This document shows, piece after piece, positions 15,586-21,895 of a DNA stretch of 24,082 nucleotides. This stretch comes from Phascolarctobacterium sp. GTDB taxonomy: Bacteria; Bacillota; Negativicutes; Acidaminococcales; Acidaminococcaceae. The notes under the pieces were generated by a model. It had not been told where the DNA came from, made no database searches, and saw only the letters and a program-made list of their open reading frames with translations. The DNA lies in NCBI GenBank assembly GCA_020024105.1, contig JAHHUH010000025.1, positions 1-24,082 on the forward strand, in the 5' to 3' direction. A program made the position numbers and the translations under genes. Position 1 is the first letter of the stretch. Every line of letters begins with the position of its first letter.

Positions 15586-16284
15586 TTAAAACTTCAGACT
15601 ATAATCTCTTGGTCCAAATAATGCCGTACCTACGCGTACCATATTGGCTCCCTCTTCAATAGCTACAGGATAATCACTGCTCATTCCCATGGATAAGCAA
15701 TCTATCTGCGGGTAAAGCTCCTGTAGCCTACAGTAGCAGCGGTAGCCTGCTGCAAAAACAGGCCTTACCTCCTCCGGGTCCGCAGCTGCCGGAGCAATAA
15801 CCATCAGTCCCCGCACCCTGATATGCTGATAGCTGGGCAGCTGTGGTAATAACTCCAGATATTCCTCCCGCCTAAAGCCGGTCTTCTGCTCCTCGTGGGC
15901 AATGTTCAGCTGCAGCAAAACCTCCTGCACCTTATTAATACGTGCCGCCTCATGGTCCAACAGCACCAACAGACGCATACTGTCCACAGATTCGATAAGG
16001 GTAAAATGCGCCACGGCCTGACGTGCCTTATTGGTCTGTAAATGACCGATCAAATGCCAGATACCTCCAGGAGGCAGCAGCTCCTGCTTATGCTTGGCCT
16101 CCTGTACCCGGTTCTCGCCAATATGCTGAAGTCCCAGGGCCAGGGACTGGGTAATAACCTCCGGCCCATGATTCTTAGTCACCGCAACCAGGGTCACCCG
16201 GTCACCAGTCTGCTTCGCTTCCCGCCTATTGGCCAGAGCCAACTGGACTTTTTCCTGTACCTGCTTTAATTTATCTTCTAACAC
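15586..16284 (-). CDS. yggS: YggS-family pyridoxal-phosphate homeostasis protein
   Basis: A 232-residue, single-domain PLP-binding TIM-barrel protein (YggS/PLPBP/YlmE) that keeps free pyridoxal phosphate in balance in the cytosol. The PLP Lys is in LVAVTKNHG (Lys37). Other family motifs follow: GENRVQEA, WHLIGHLQTNKAR, RGLMVIAP and LSMGMSSDYPVAIEEGANMVRVGTALFG. I chose GTG 16284 because AGGAGGG lies 7 bases upstream; the in-frame ATG at 16317 would place that site inside the gene and add 11 residues with no ribosome binding site. It stands just upstream of sepF, as ylmE does in Bacillus. Confidence 0.93.
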   Translation of the reverse strand: MLEDKLKQVQEKVQLALANRREAKQTGDRVTLVAVTKNHGPEVITQSLALGLQHIGENRVQEAKHKQELLPPGGIWHLIGHLQTNKARQAVAHFTLIESVDSMRLLVLLDHEAARINKVQEVLLQLNIAHEEQKTGFRREEYLELLPQLPSYQHIRVRGLMVIAPAAADPEEVRPVFAAGYRCYCRLQELYPQIDCLSMGMSSDYPVAIEEGANMVRVGTALFGPRDYSLKF

Positions 16285-16310
16285 TTTTAGCCCTCCTAGA
16301 AGCTGATTGC

Positions 16311-16424
16311 TCAGCACTTATTTCTGCTTAGGAACGGCTCTTTAAGCTGTTCTGCCATCCTTCTTATCTTAGTAATTTTATCATAAATGGGCCGAAGCTG
16401 TCCATTAAGGAAAGCCTTTCTCAA
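16311..16424 (-). CDS. Possible small basic protein between def and yggS
   Basis: In the otherwise empty 164-base gap between def and yggS, one minus-strand frame stays open for 37 codons from a TTG at 16424 to a TGA at 16311. The peptide is amphipathic and basic (includes FLNGQLRPIYDKITKIRR and ends SRNKC) with no signal peptide. The same frame is open a few codons further upstream without a start codon. Only a weak GGG lies 8 bases before the TTG. It could be a real small gene, an N-terminal relic, or chance. No known family recognised. Confidence 0.28.
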   Translation of the reverse strand: MRKAFLNGQLRPIYDKITKIRRMAEQLKEPFLSRNKC

Positions 16425-16448
16425 GCTATTTACCCAAAAAACTTAGCC

Positions 16449-16859
16449 CTAAATGATAATACCCTCCAGATGGTCACATTCATGCTGGATAATCTGCGCT
16501 ACAAAGCCGGAAAAATCCTCCCGCTGCTGACGCAGCTGACCATCCTGATAGGCCACCGTTATCTGCTGATAACGGGTCGTAGTCCTGGTCCCCGTCAGGG
16601 AGAGACAGCCCTCCTCCGCAGTATAGGGCTCCTTTTTGGCAATGATTACCGGATTATACATGACGATATCATGTCTGCCATCATGAAAAACAATAATTCT
16701 CTTGCTCACGCCAATCATATTTGCCGCCATGCCCACACAGCGATCCGCATTGGCCTGCAGGGTATCCAGTAAATCCTTGGTCACATTCCTGTCCTTAGCC
16801 GTGGCCCTGACCGACGGGCGGCTCAAAAAAAATACATCCTGCATAATTGGTCGCTTCAT
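16449..16859 (-). CDS. def: Peptide deformylase, divergent short type
   Basis: Removes the formyl group from the N-terminal Met of new proteins, using a bound metal. At 136 residues it is shorter than standard deformylases (about 150-190). The metal-site motifs are intact: EGCLS (83-87, ligand Cys) and HECDH (126-130, two His and the catalytic Glu). The first motif, normally GxGxAAxQ, reads VGMAANMIG (42-50), so the usual Gln is replaced by Met. The protein ends right after HECDHLEGIII, without the C-terminal helix of type I enzymes. I recall this variant from other Firmicutes as a separate deformylase-like group, and its activity is less certain. AAGGGTG precedes ATG 16859, 12 bases after the HD-domain gene. 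Confidence 0.87.
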   Translation of the reverse strand: MKRPIMQDVFFLSRPSVRATAKDRNVTKDLLDTLQANADRCVGMAANMIGVSKRIIVFHDGRHDIVMYNPVIIAKKEPYTAEEGCLSLTGTRTTTRYQQITVAYQDGQLRQQREDFSGFVAQIIQHECDHLEGIII

Positions 16860-16871
16860 GCTATCACCCTT

Positions 16872-17534
16872 CTACAAAATCTGTTGTTCATTAATAATCA
16901 GGGAGAACCTGGTCTGCAGCTTTTCAGCAGCCTTCTTACACAGCAGCATTCTCTCTGTAAAAATTTCAAAATACTCTAAAACGGAGCAAATTTCCGTATC
17001 TATTTCCAGATTCAGCTTAATCAGCTGCTCCTTCGGCAAAACCGTTACCGTGGACCTGCTAACCGCAAAATTAACACGGTCATGAATATCCAGAGCCACC
17101 GTGGATTTATCCCTGACCCTGCTTCTGCGGACATCACATTTATCGGCAATAATAAGTGCTGCCGCCACAGGATTAACGGGAAAGGCCGTCCCCTCATCAT
17201 GATTACCGATGGCCGTAATAATGGTAGCAATATCCTCGGGGTCGCATTTCAGATTATCCAAAATACGAAAAGCCATAACTGCACCACTTTGGGCATGGTC
17301 AACCCTGTTGATAACATTACCGATATCATGCATATACCCGGCAATGGCAGCCAGCACCGCTTCCCGCTCTGAATAGCCCAGCTCCAACAGAATCCGTTTA
17401 GCCGTCATGGCTACCCTGCCCACATGGTTAAAGCAATGCTCCGTATAGCCCAGGGCAATTAAGGATTCGTCCGCCTTCCGAATATAGGTCTTTATTGTTT
17501 CATTCCGTTCTATGTCCTGAAAAGTAAGCTTCAT
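16872..17534 (-). CDS. HD-domain phosphohydrolase
   Basis: A 220-residue cytosolic metal-dependent hydrolase of the HD superfamily; members act on nucleotides or cyclic nucleotides. Ligand residues in order are His37 (HCFNHVGRVA), His69-Asp70 (GYMHDIGNVI), His80, His112 (AIGNHDEG) and Asp131 (IIADKCDVRRSR). The ADKCDVRRSR end of the core recalls a group of uncharacterised HD proteins in Firmicutes. Its substrate is unknown. It is the first gene of the leftward division cluster, with a GGGGTG ribosome binding site before ATG 17534 and a good promoter about 80 bases upstream. Confidence 0.87.
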   Translation of the reverse strand: MKLTFQDIERNETIKTYIRKADESLIALGYTEHCFNHVGRVAMTAKRILLELGYSEREAVLAAIAGYMHDIGNVINRVDHAQSGAVMAFRILDNLKCDPEDIATIITAIGNHDEGTAFPVNPVAAALIIADKCDVRRSRVRDKSTVALDIHDRVNFAVSRSTVTVLPKEQLIKLNLEIDTEICSVLEYFEIFTERMLLCKKAAEKLQTRFSLIINEQQIL

Positions 17535-17611
17535 GCTAACACCCCTTCTCTAAAAATATTCTTAATAATGTACCTTATTGCCAACTAGCATCAGAAAATC
17601 ATCCACTATTA

Positions 17612-17640
17612 ATTATAATAATAACTGCATCACTTAGCAA
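17612..17640 (-). promoter_or_regulatory. Promoter of the HD-def-yggS-sepF-proC-ylmH-divIVA string
   Basis: TTGCTA (17635-17640), a 17-base spacer and a perfect TATAAT (17612-17617) on the minus strand, about 78 bases before the HD gene. It is the only good promoter seen for the leftward cluster, so these genes are probably one long transcript. Confidence 0.75.
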
Positions 17641-17748
17641 GAAACATTCCTGTAACATATACCCACCAGGGGCAGGAAGCAGGCTGGCAATGTCTGAAGA
17701 AATTCCCCTTAAAAAGCTAGGAATAATGTAGTATTTTATAATCCTCCA
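17641..17748. other. Intergenic region between divergent promoters
   Basis: No ORF. Hairpin potential is visible: TTCCTG (from 17647) with CAGGAA, enclosing CCC-ACCA-GGG, and ATTCC (17702-17706) with GGAAT (17720-17724). No promoter clearly points at these elements, so they could be upstream regulatory sequence for either transcript. Confidence 0.35.
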
Positions 17749-17757
17749 TGCTATAAT
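17749..17757 (+). promoter_or_regulatory. Extended -10 promoter of the ABC importer operon
   Basis: TGC plus TATAAT (17752-17757) forms an extended -10; the -35 position is poor. Transcription should start near 17764, leaving a leader of about 144 bases. Another TATAAT lies at 17737-17742. Confidence 0.55.
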
Positions 17758-17763
17758 TAGTAT

Positions 17764-17907
17764 ACACTATTTACGAAGATGTGAGTTTCCGTTCCTGGCG
17801 TTAAAATTTTATTGCGACGTAAGCAACGATACTGCTCCTGCTCCAGCCAGGAGTATTTCTTGTCAGCCGCAGCTACTGTGGCTTTATTTTTTATGGAGGT
17901 CGGCGTA
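17764..17907 (+). promoter_or_regulatory. Structured leader, candidate riboswitch or attenuator of the ABC importer operon
   Basis: The leader can form two exclusive structures. A long-range stem TTCCTGGC (17792-17799) with GCCAGGAG (17846-17853) encloses a TTGC/GCAA hairpin (17812-17815 and 17823-17826). A local stem CTCCTG (17835-17840) with CAGGAG (17848-17853) uses the same 3' arm. An intrinsic terminator at 17865-17892 ends only a few bases before the GGAGG ribosome binding site (17895-17899). Two CTCC segments (17835-17838, 17841-17844) could also pair with that GGAGG. A 7-codon frame (GTG 17781 to TAA) lies inside. I do not see the hallmark motifs of TPP, SAM-I, T-box or guanidine-I RNAs. 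The structure is seen; a ligand is only inferred. Confidence 0.5.
17865..17892 (+). terminator. Terminator inside the ABC importer leader
   Basis: An 8-bp stem AGCCGCAG (17865-17872) / CTGTGGCT (17876-17883), with one G-T pair and a CTA loop, is followed by TTATTTTTT. It lies in the 5' leader, directly ahead of the ribosome binding site, which is the usual place for a regulated terminator. Confidence 0.7.
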
Positions 17908-18645
17908 GTGAAACGCTTTCTTATTTTTATCCTGATTATCCTCTTGTGGAACCTGGCCTGCCAGTTGCAGCTCTGGACCCCTTACATCCTGCCCTCTCCC
18001 GCCAGGGTGGGCAGCACCTGCCTAGCCATGCTGAGGAGTGGCGAGCTGACGGCAGCCATTACCATCAGCCTCCAGCGGATCGCCATCGGCTTTGTCCTGG
18101 CCTTTCTGCTTTCCTTTGCCCTGGCCCTGGTGGGCTGCAGATTTCCCCGGCTCCGTCCCTATTACAGCTATCTGATTGATTTTGTCCGCCATGTACCGCC
18201 CCTAAGCCTCATCCCTCTGTTAATCCTCTGGGCCGGCATTGGCGAGGCCCCCAAAATCATCGTTATTGTTTTAGCGGCCTTTGCGCCCATCCTGCTGAAT
18301 ATTGACGCCGGTCTGTCCGGCTGCGATAAAAAGCTGCTGGAGGTGGGCAATGTGCTGGGGCTGACGCCGGGACAACAGTTCTGGCAGATCCGTCTGCCCT
18401 ATGCCCTCCCCAATATCCTGGTAGGACTGCGTATTGGTCTGGGCTACAGCCTGCGTGCCATTATCGGTGCCGAGCTGGTAGCTGCCAGCAGCGGCCTGGG
18501 CTATTTGATTTTAGATGCCCAGACCATGTCCCGCACGGATAAGGCCCTGGTCGGCATTATCTTTATCGGCATCCTGGGCCTGGCCCTGGATACCCTGCTC
18601 AAGCGGCTCAGCCACAAGCTTTTACCCTATAGGGAGGAAGAGTAG
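17908..18645 (+). CDS. ABC importer permease, nitrate/sulfonate/taurine type (SsuC/TauC-like)
   Basis: A 245-residue inner-membrane permease with about six hydrophobic helices, the first right at the N-terminus (KRFLIFILIILLWNLA). The EAA loop that docks the ATPase is visible as EVGNVLGLTPGQQFWQIRLP (about residues 145-164). I chose GTG 17908 because GGAGG lies 8 bases upstream. A longer in-frame ORF opens at TTG 17812, but that extension would be translated from the leader hairpins and terminator and gives an atypical N-terminus. The next gene starts on the base after its stop codon. The substrate is not readable: nitrate, sulfonates, taurine, bicarbonate, pyrimidine precursors and guanidine-related compounds are all carried by this superfamily. 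Confidence 0.88.
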   Translation: MKRFLIFILIILLWNLACQLQLWTPYILPSPARVGSTCLAMLRSGELTAAITISLQRIAIGFVLAFLLSFALALVGCRFPRLRPYYSYLIDFVRHVPPLSLIPLLILWAGIGEAPKIIVIVLAAFAPILLNIDAGLSGCDKKLLEVGNVLGLTPGQQFWQIRLPYALPNILVGLRIGLGYSLRAIIGAELVAASSGLGYLILDAQTMSRTDKALVGIIFIGILGLALDTLLKRLSHKLLPYREEE

Positions 18646-19356
18646 ATGACCACATTACAAATTACAGATTTATGTAAAAGCTACACCATCAAGGGTACCC
18701 GCCATCACGTCCTCCGTCAGCTGAGCCTGACTGCGGATTGCGACAGGATTACGGTCATCCTCGGTAAGAGCGGCTGTGGCAAAACTACCCTGCTCAGGCT
18801 CATCTGCGGTCTGGAAGGCTATGAAAGCGGCTCCCTGAAGCTGTCCGCCCCCATCAATATCGGCATGATGTTCCAGGAGGCCAGATTAATGCCCTGGCTG
18901 ACCTGCAGGGAAAATATCAGCTTCGGTCAAAAGTTGCCCCGGCAGGAGCTGGACCAGCTTTTGGCAACCGTAGGCCTGACCAGCTTTGCTGATGCCTATC
19001 CCAAGCAGCTCTCCGGCGGCATGCAGCAGCGCACGGCCCTAGCCAGGACGTTGGCACAGCACAGCCAGCTGATTCTCATGGATGAGCCCTTTGCCGCTCT
19101 GGATTATTTCACCCGTCTGCAATTACAGCAGGAGCTGCTGTGCATTAAAAAGCTTACCCACATGGGCATGATTTTCGTAACTCACAATATTGATGAGGCT
19201 ATGACCATAGCCGACACCATCCTCGTTATGCAAAAGGGGCGCATTGAGAAAAAAATCGACCTGCCTGTAGCCAAAGAGCGGGACCTCCTAAGCGAGCCCT
19301 ATCTCAGCTACAAAAAGTCTATTTTGGTCTCCCTGCTCGCTCCCGACAACATATAA
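18646..19356 (+). CDS. ABC importer ATPase, nitrate/sulfonate/taurine type (SsuB/TauB-like)
   Basis: The 236-residue nucleotide-binding subunit powers the permease encoded just before it. Walker A is GKSGCGKTT (about residues 39-47), the Q-loop lies in MMFQEARLMPW, the signature is LSGGMQQR, and Walker B is LILMDEPFAALD with the H-loop His in FVTHNIDEA. These motifs and the LMPW stretch are typical of the NrtD/SsuB/TauB group. A GGAGGAAG ribosome binding site lies at the end of the permease gene, with no gap between the two genes. Confidence 0.93.
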   Translation: MTTLQITDLCKSYTIKGTRHHVLRQLSLTADCDRITVILGKSGCGKTTLLRLICGLEGYESGSLKLSAPINIGMMFQEARLMPWLTCRENISFGQKLPRQELDQLLATVGLTSFADAYPKQLSGGMQQRTALARTLAQHSQLILMDEPFAALDYFTRLQLQQELLCIKKLTHMGMIFVTHNIDEAMTIADTILVMQKGRIEKKIDLPVAKERDLLSEPYLSYKKSILVSLLAPDNI

Positions 19357-19379
19357 AAAAATACAAAGGAGAAATACTT

Positions 19380-20336
19380 ATGAAGAAAAATCTTTTAGTC
19401 GCTCTGGGTATGCTACTGCTGACCCTCTTTGTTATTACCGGCTGCGGCCAGGAAGAACAGAAGCCTGCCACTCCCGCCGTCAACAAGGTAGTTATGACCT
19501 ATGTACAGGCACCGCTGAACGTGCCCAGCATCGTGGAAAAGGAAAGAAAGAGCTTCGAAGAAGCCTACAAGGCCTACCAGCTGCCCTTTGAATATTCCAC
19601 CATCACCTCCGGTGCGGACCAGACCGCAGCTCTGGCCTCCGGTGATATCCACATTCTAAACTGCGTAGGCGGCTCCTCCGTATTGATTTCCGCAGCTGCC
19701 GGTGCGGATATTAAAATTTTAAGTGTTTATGCCAATGCGCCCAAGGCCTTTATGCTCTTCTCCAAGGATGCCAGCATCACCAGCCCTGCCGATTTAAAGG
19801 GTAAGAAGGTAGCCGGTCCCAAGGGTACCATCCTTCACGAGCTCCTGGCTGCTTATCTGAAGAGCGGCGGCTTAACCATGAACGATATCGAATTTGTTTC
19901 CATGGGCCTGCCTGCCGGCCGTAGCGCACTGGAAAGCGGTAGTGTAGATGTCTGCCTCTTAGCAGGTCCTTTGGCCTACACCGCCCAGAAGGAGGGCCTC
20001 CATGTGATTACCAATGGTGAGGGCCTAGTTTCCGGTTTGACCGTAACTGCTACCAGCAGCAAGTTCTACAAGGAAAACAAGCAATTAGTAGATACCTTCC
20101 TCAAAGTCCAAAAGGATACCCTGGCTTATATGGATAGCCACAAGGCTGAGGCCATGGCCATGACCGCTCAGGCAACCGGTCTGGATCAGGCCGCTGTGGA
20201 AGGCATGTATCCCCTCTATGACTTCAATATGGAAGTTAATGACACTACTAAGAAGAACCTGAAAGAAACCCAGGACTTCCTGGTAGAAGCTAAAATTATG
20301 GAAAAGAAGGTTGACGTTAACCAGCTCTTCTTCTAA
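19380..20336 (+). CDS. ABC importer substrate-binding lipoprotein (NMT1/SsuA-like)
   Basis: A 318-residue solute-binding protein of the NMT1/THI5/SsuA/NrtA fold. It has a lipoprotein signal peptide with lipobox VITGC (Cys22), so it is tethered to the membrane surface after Lgt processing. The fold shows the usual ASGDIHILNCVGGSSVLISAAAGADIKI region, then SPADLKGKKVAGPKGT and LESGSVDVCLLAGPLAY. An AAAGGAG site lies 7 bases before ATG 19380. It is the last gene of the importer operon, before a terminator, and it is probably the most abundantly needed subunit. Its ligand is unknown. Confidence 0.9.
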   Translation: MKKNLLVALGMLLLTLFVITGCGQEEQKPATPAVNKVVMTYVQAPLNVPSIVEKERKSFEEAYKAYQLPFEYSTITSGADQTAALASGDIHILNCVGGSSVLISAAAGADIKILSVYANAPKAFMLFSKDASITSPADLKGKKVAGPKGTILHELLAAYLKSGGLTMNDIEFVSMGLPAGRSALESGSVDVCLLAGPLAYTAQKEGLHVITNGEGLVSGLTVTATSSKFYKENKQLVDTFLKVQKDTLAYMDSHKAEAMAMTAQATGLDQAAVEGMYPLYDFNMEVNDTTKKNLKETQDFLVEAKIMEKKVDVNQLFF

Positions 20337-20357
20337 AAGACCTGCCTAAAAAGCAAA

Positions 20358-20392
20358 TCCCCGCTGCCTTAAGGGCAACGGGGAATTTTTTT
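20358..20392 (+). terminator. Terminator of the ABC importer operon
   Basis: Hairpin TCCCCG...TGCC / GGCA...CGGGGA (arms within 20358-20368 and 20374-20384) with one mismatch, followed by ATTTTTTT. Confidence 0.88.
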
Positions 20393-20410
20393 CTGTCTGA
20401 AAACATAAAA

Positions 20411-20435
20411 AAACCACGCAAGTGCTGCGTGGTTT
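20411..20435 (-). terminator. Terminator of the tRNA-Gln/tRNA-Glu unit
   Basis: A 10-bp hairpin (AAACCACGCA at 20411-20420, TGCGTGGTTT at 20426-20435). On the minus strand it is followed by a run of T residues (20407-20413). It lies directly after the tRNA-Glu gene. Confidence 0.85.
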
Positions 20436-20445
20436 AACTACCATC

Positions 20446-20520
20446 TGGTAGCGCTAACGGGAATCGAACCCGTGATTTCGCCTTGAGAGGGCGACGTCTT
20501 AGCCGCTTGACCATAGCGCC
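20446..20520 (-). tRNA. tRNA-Glu (anticodon CTC)
   Basis: A 75-base cloverleaf with a 7-bp acceptor (GGCGCTA / TAGCGCT, first pair G-T), anticodon stem TCGCC/GGCGA, loop CTCTCAA with anticodon CTC at 20485-20487, the TTCGATT T-loop, and an encoded CCA end (20446-20448). It decodes GAG. Five bases separate it from tRNA-Gln. Confidence 0.95.
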
Positions 20521-20525
20521 ATATC

Positions 20526-20599
20526 TGGCTCCGGGACTAGGATTCGAACCCAGACTAAATGATCCAGAGTCACTTGTGCTACCATTACACAATCCCGGA
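20526..20599 (-). tRNA. tRNA-Gln (anticodon CTG)
   Basis: A 74-base cloverleaf with acceptor TCCGGGA / TCCCGGA, a first pair T-A and discriminator G typical of Gln tRNAs, anticodon stem AGTGA/TCATT (one G-T pair), anticodon CTG at 20565-20567, the TTCGAAT T-loop, and an encoded CCA. It decodes CAG. It is transcribed first in the Gln-Glu pair. Confidence 0.95.
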
Positions 20600-20623
20600 G
20601 TGTTCAATTTCAAGAACGATACA

Positions 20624-20652
20624 ATTATAGCTCACTTATAAAAAATAATCAA
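20624..20652 (-). promoter_or_regulatory. Promoter of the tRNA-Gln/tRNA-Glu unit
   Basis: TTGATT (20647-20652), a 17-base spacer and TATAAT (20624-20629) on the minus strand, 24 bases before tRNA-Gln. It starts about 30 bases after the sufB stop codon, and no sufB terminator is visible, so sufCB readthrough into the tRNAs is possible. Confidence 0.82.
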
Positions 20653-20680
20653 GTCTTTTTGCAAAAAATAATTAAATATT

Positions 20681-21895
20681 TTACATTCCCTTGTTCAGAC
20701 TAAAGGCATCCAGGGTATCGGTAATCTTTTTAGCCAGGGAATCGGGCAGACCCTCAATATTAATATTCAGGAAGCCGCGGACGATGGTAGCAGTTGCTTC
20801 CTCCTCATCCAGGCCACGGGCCATCAGATATTCAATCTCCTCTGGAGCAATCCGTCCCACCGCTGCCTCATGGGTCATATCCGCATTGCTGACAAAGGCA
20901 TCCAGCTGAGGAATAGCAGAAATATAGCCTGCATCGGACAGCATCAGACCACTACATTCTAGATGGGCCCGTACCTCCTCCGCCTTACCGGACAGCAGAC
21001 CACGGTTGATAATCTCACCACCGGAGGACAGGGAACGGGCAATAATCTCGGCCCTGGTACCCTTGGCGTCCAGATAAACAGTACCACCCACATCCAGATG
21101 GGAGCCCTCCGCTGCTGCCAGGATGGAGTTGAGGCGGGTCACCGCACCCTCACCCTGCAGGATAACCTTCGGATTCATCTGAACATCCTTGGCATCCTCA
21201 ATGCAGACATAATTATTAATGTACACGCCGCCCTCCTCGACAATGGTAGCGCTACGCGGACGCACAGACACATTGGGACCCCAGTTGTGAATCATAGTAA
21301 AGGTCAGCTTTGCATCCTTACCTACGTAAAATTCACTGATGCCCAGATGCACGGCCTTATCAACACAGGGATCACTGGCACAGCCGGATACCACGTTCAG
21401 CTCAGCACCCTCCTCCACAATAATGACATTATGCACGCGCTGCAGCTGCTCCTCGTGGCTCAGAAAAACACAGGCCTGCACCGGATAGGTCAGCTTATGA
21501 CCAGCCTTGACACGGATAAAATAACCGTTCTCCTTTTCCAGCGCCGTAATCGCCGTATATTTATCAGTATCGGCGGCTACAGCCTTCCACCAGTATTTTT
21601 CAACCAGCTCCGGATATTTTTTGGCCGCCATCCCGGTATTCATCAGCTCCAACGGCGTCTGCTTCTTAACCTTAGGCTCCAGCACCACATTATCCACCTG
21701 GATAAAGCTGCCGCTGCGGTTAGCACCGTCCAGCTCCATGCCCACATTGGTCATCTTTTCCTTGCCGCCGGCAGAAATATCCGCCTCACTCTGGACATGG
21801 GCAACATCATTATCATCATAGGTGGTCAAATCAATATCCCTACCAAAGGCAGCCTGCTTCTGCAGGGCAGCCTGCAATTTTTCCTGCTCACTCAT
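20681..21895 (-). CDS. sufB: Fe-S cluster assembly scaffold SufB (SufB/SufD family)
   Basis: Scaffold on which Fe-S clusters are built, in complex with the SufC ATPase. At 404 residues it is shorter than E. coli SufB (about 495) and resembles the short SufB/SufD type of anaerobes. The C-terminal family core is clear, with Cys314 in LECSGLML matching the acceptor Cys of SufB, and His342 in MTHEAAVGRI. Then come RGLDEEEATATIVRGF and the end helix. Other cysteines (172 and 177) lie in GCASDPC. Its ATG overlaps the sufC stop by four bases (ATGA), so the two are translationally coupled. No sufS, sufU or sufD lies nearby. Confidence 0.92.
   Translation of the reverse strand: MSEQEKLQAALQKQAAFGRDIDLTTYDDNDVAHVQSEADISAGGKEKMTNVGMELDGANRSGSFIQVDNVVLEPKVKKQTPLELMNTGMAAKKYPELVEKYWWKAVAADTDKYTAITALEKENGYFIRVKAGHKLTYPVQACVFLSHEEQLQRVHNVIIVEEGAELNVVSGCASDPCVDKAVHLGISEFYVGKDAKLTFTMIHNWGPNVSVRPRSATIVEEGGVYINNYVCIEDAKDVQMNPKVILQGEGAVTRLNSILAAAEGSHLDVGGTVYLDAKGTRAEIIARSLSSGGEIINRGLLSGKAEEVRAHLECSGLMLSDAGYISAIPQLDAFVSNADMTHEAAVGRIAPEEIEYLMARGLDEEEATATIVRGFLNINIEGLPDSLAKKITDTLDAFSLNKGM

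Noticed and set aside
17812..17907. N-terminal extension of the importer permease from TTG 17812
   Set aside because: It would have to be translated through the leader hairpins and the intrinsic terminator, lacks a ribosome binding site, and gives an N-terminus unlike an ABC permease. GTG 17908 with GGAGG upstream is better.
17764..17907. TPP, SAM-I or T-box riboswitch in the importer leader
   Set aside because: None of the short diagnostic motifs (CTGAGA of TPP, the SAM-I GATGAAAC element, the T-box GGTGG sequence) is present.
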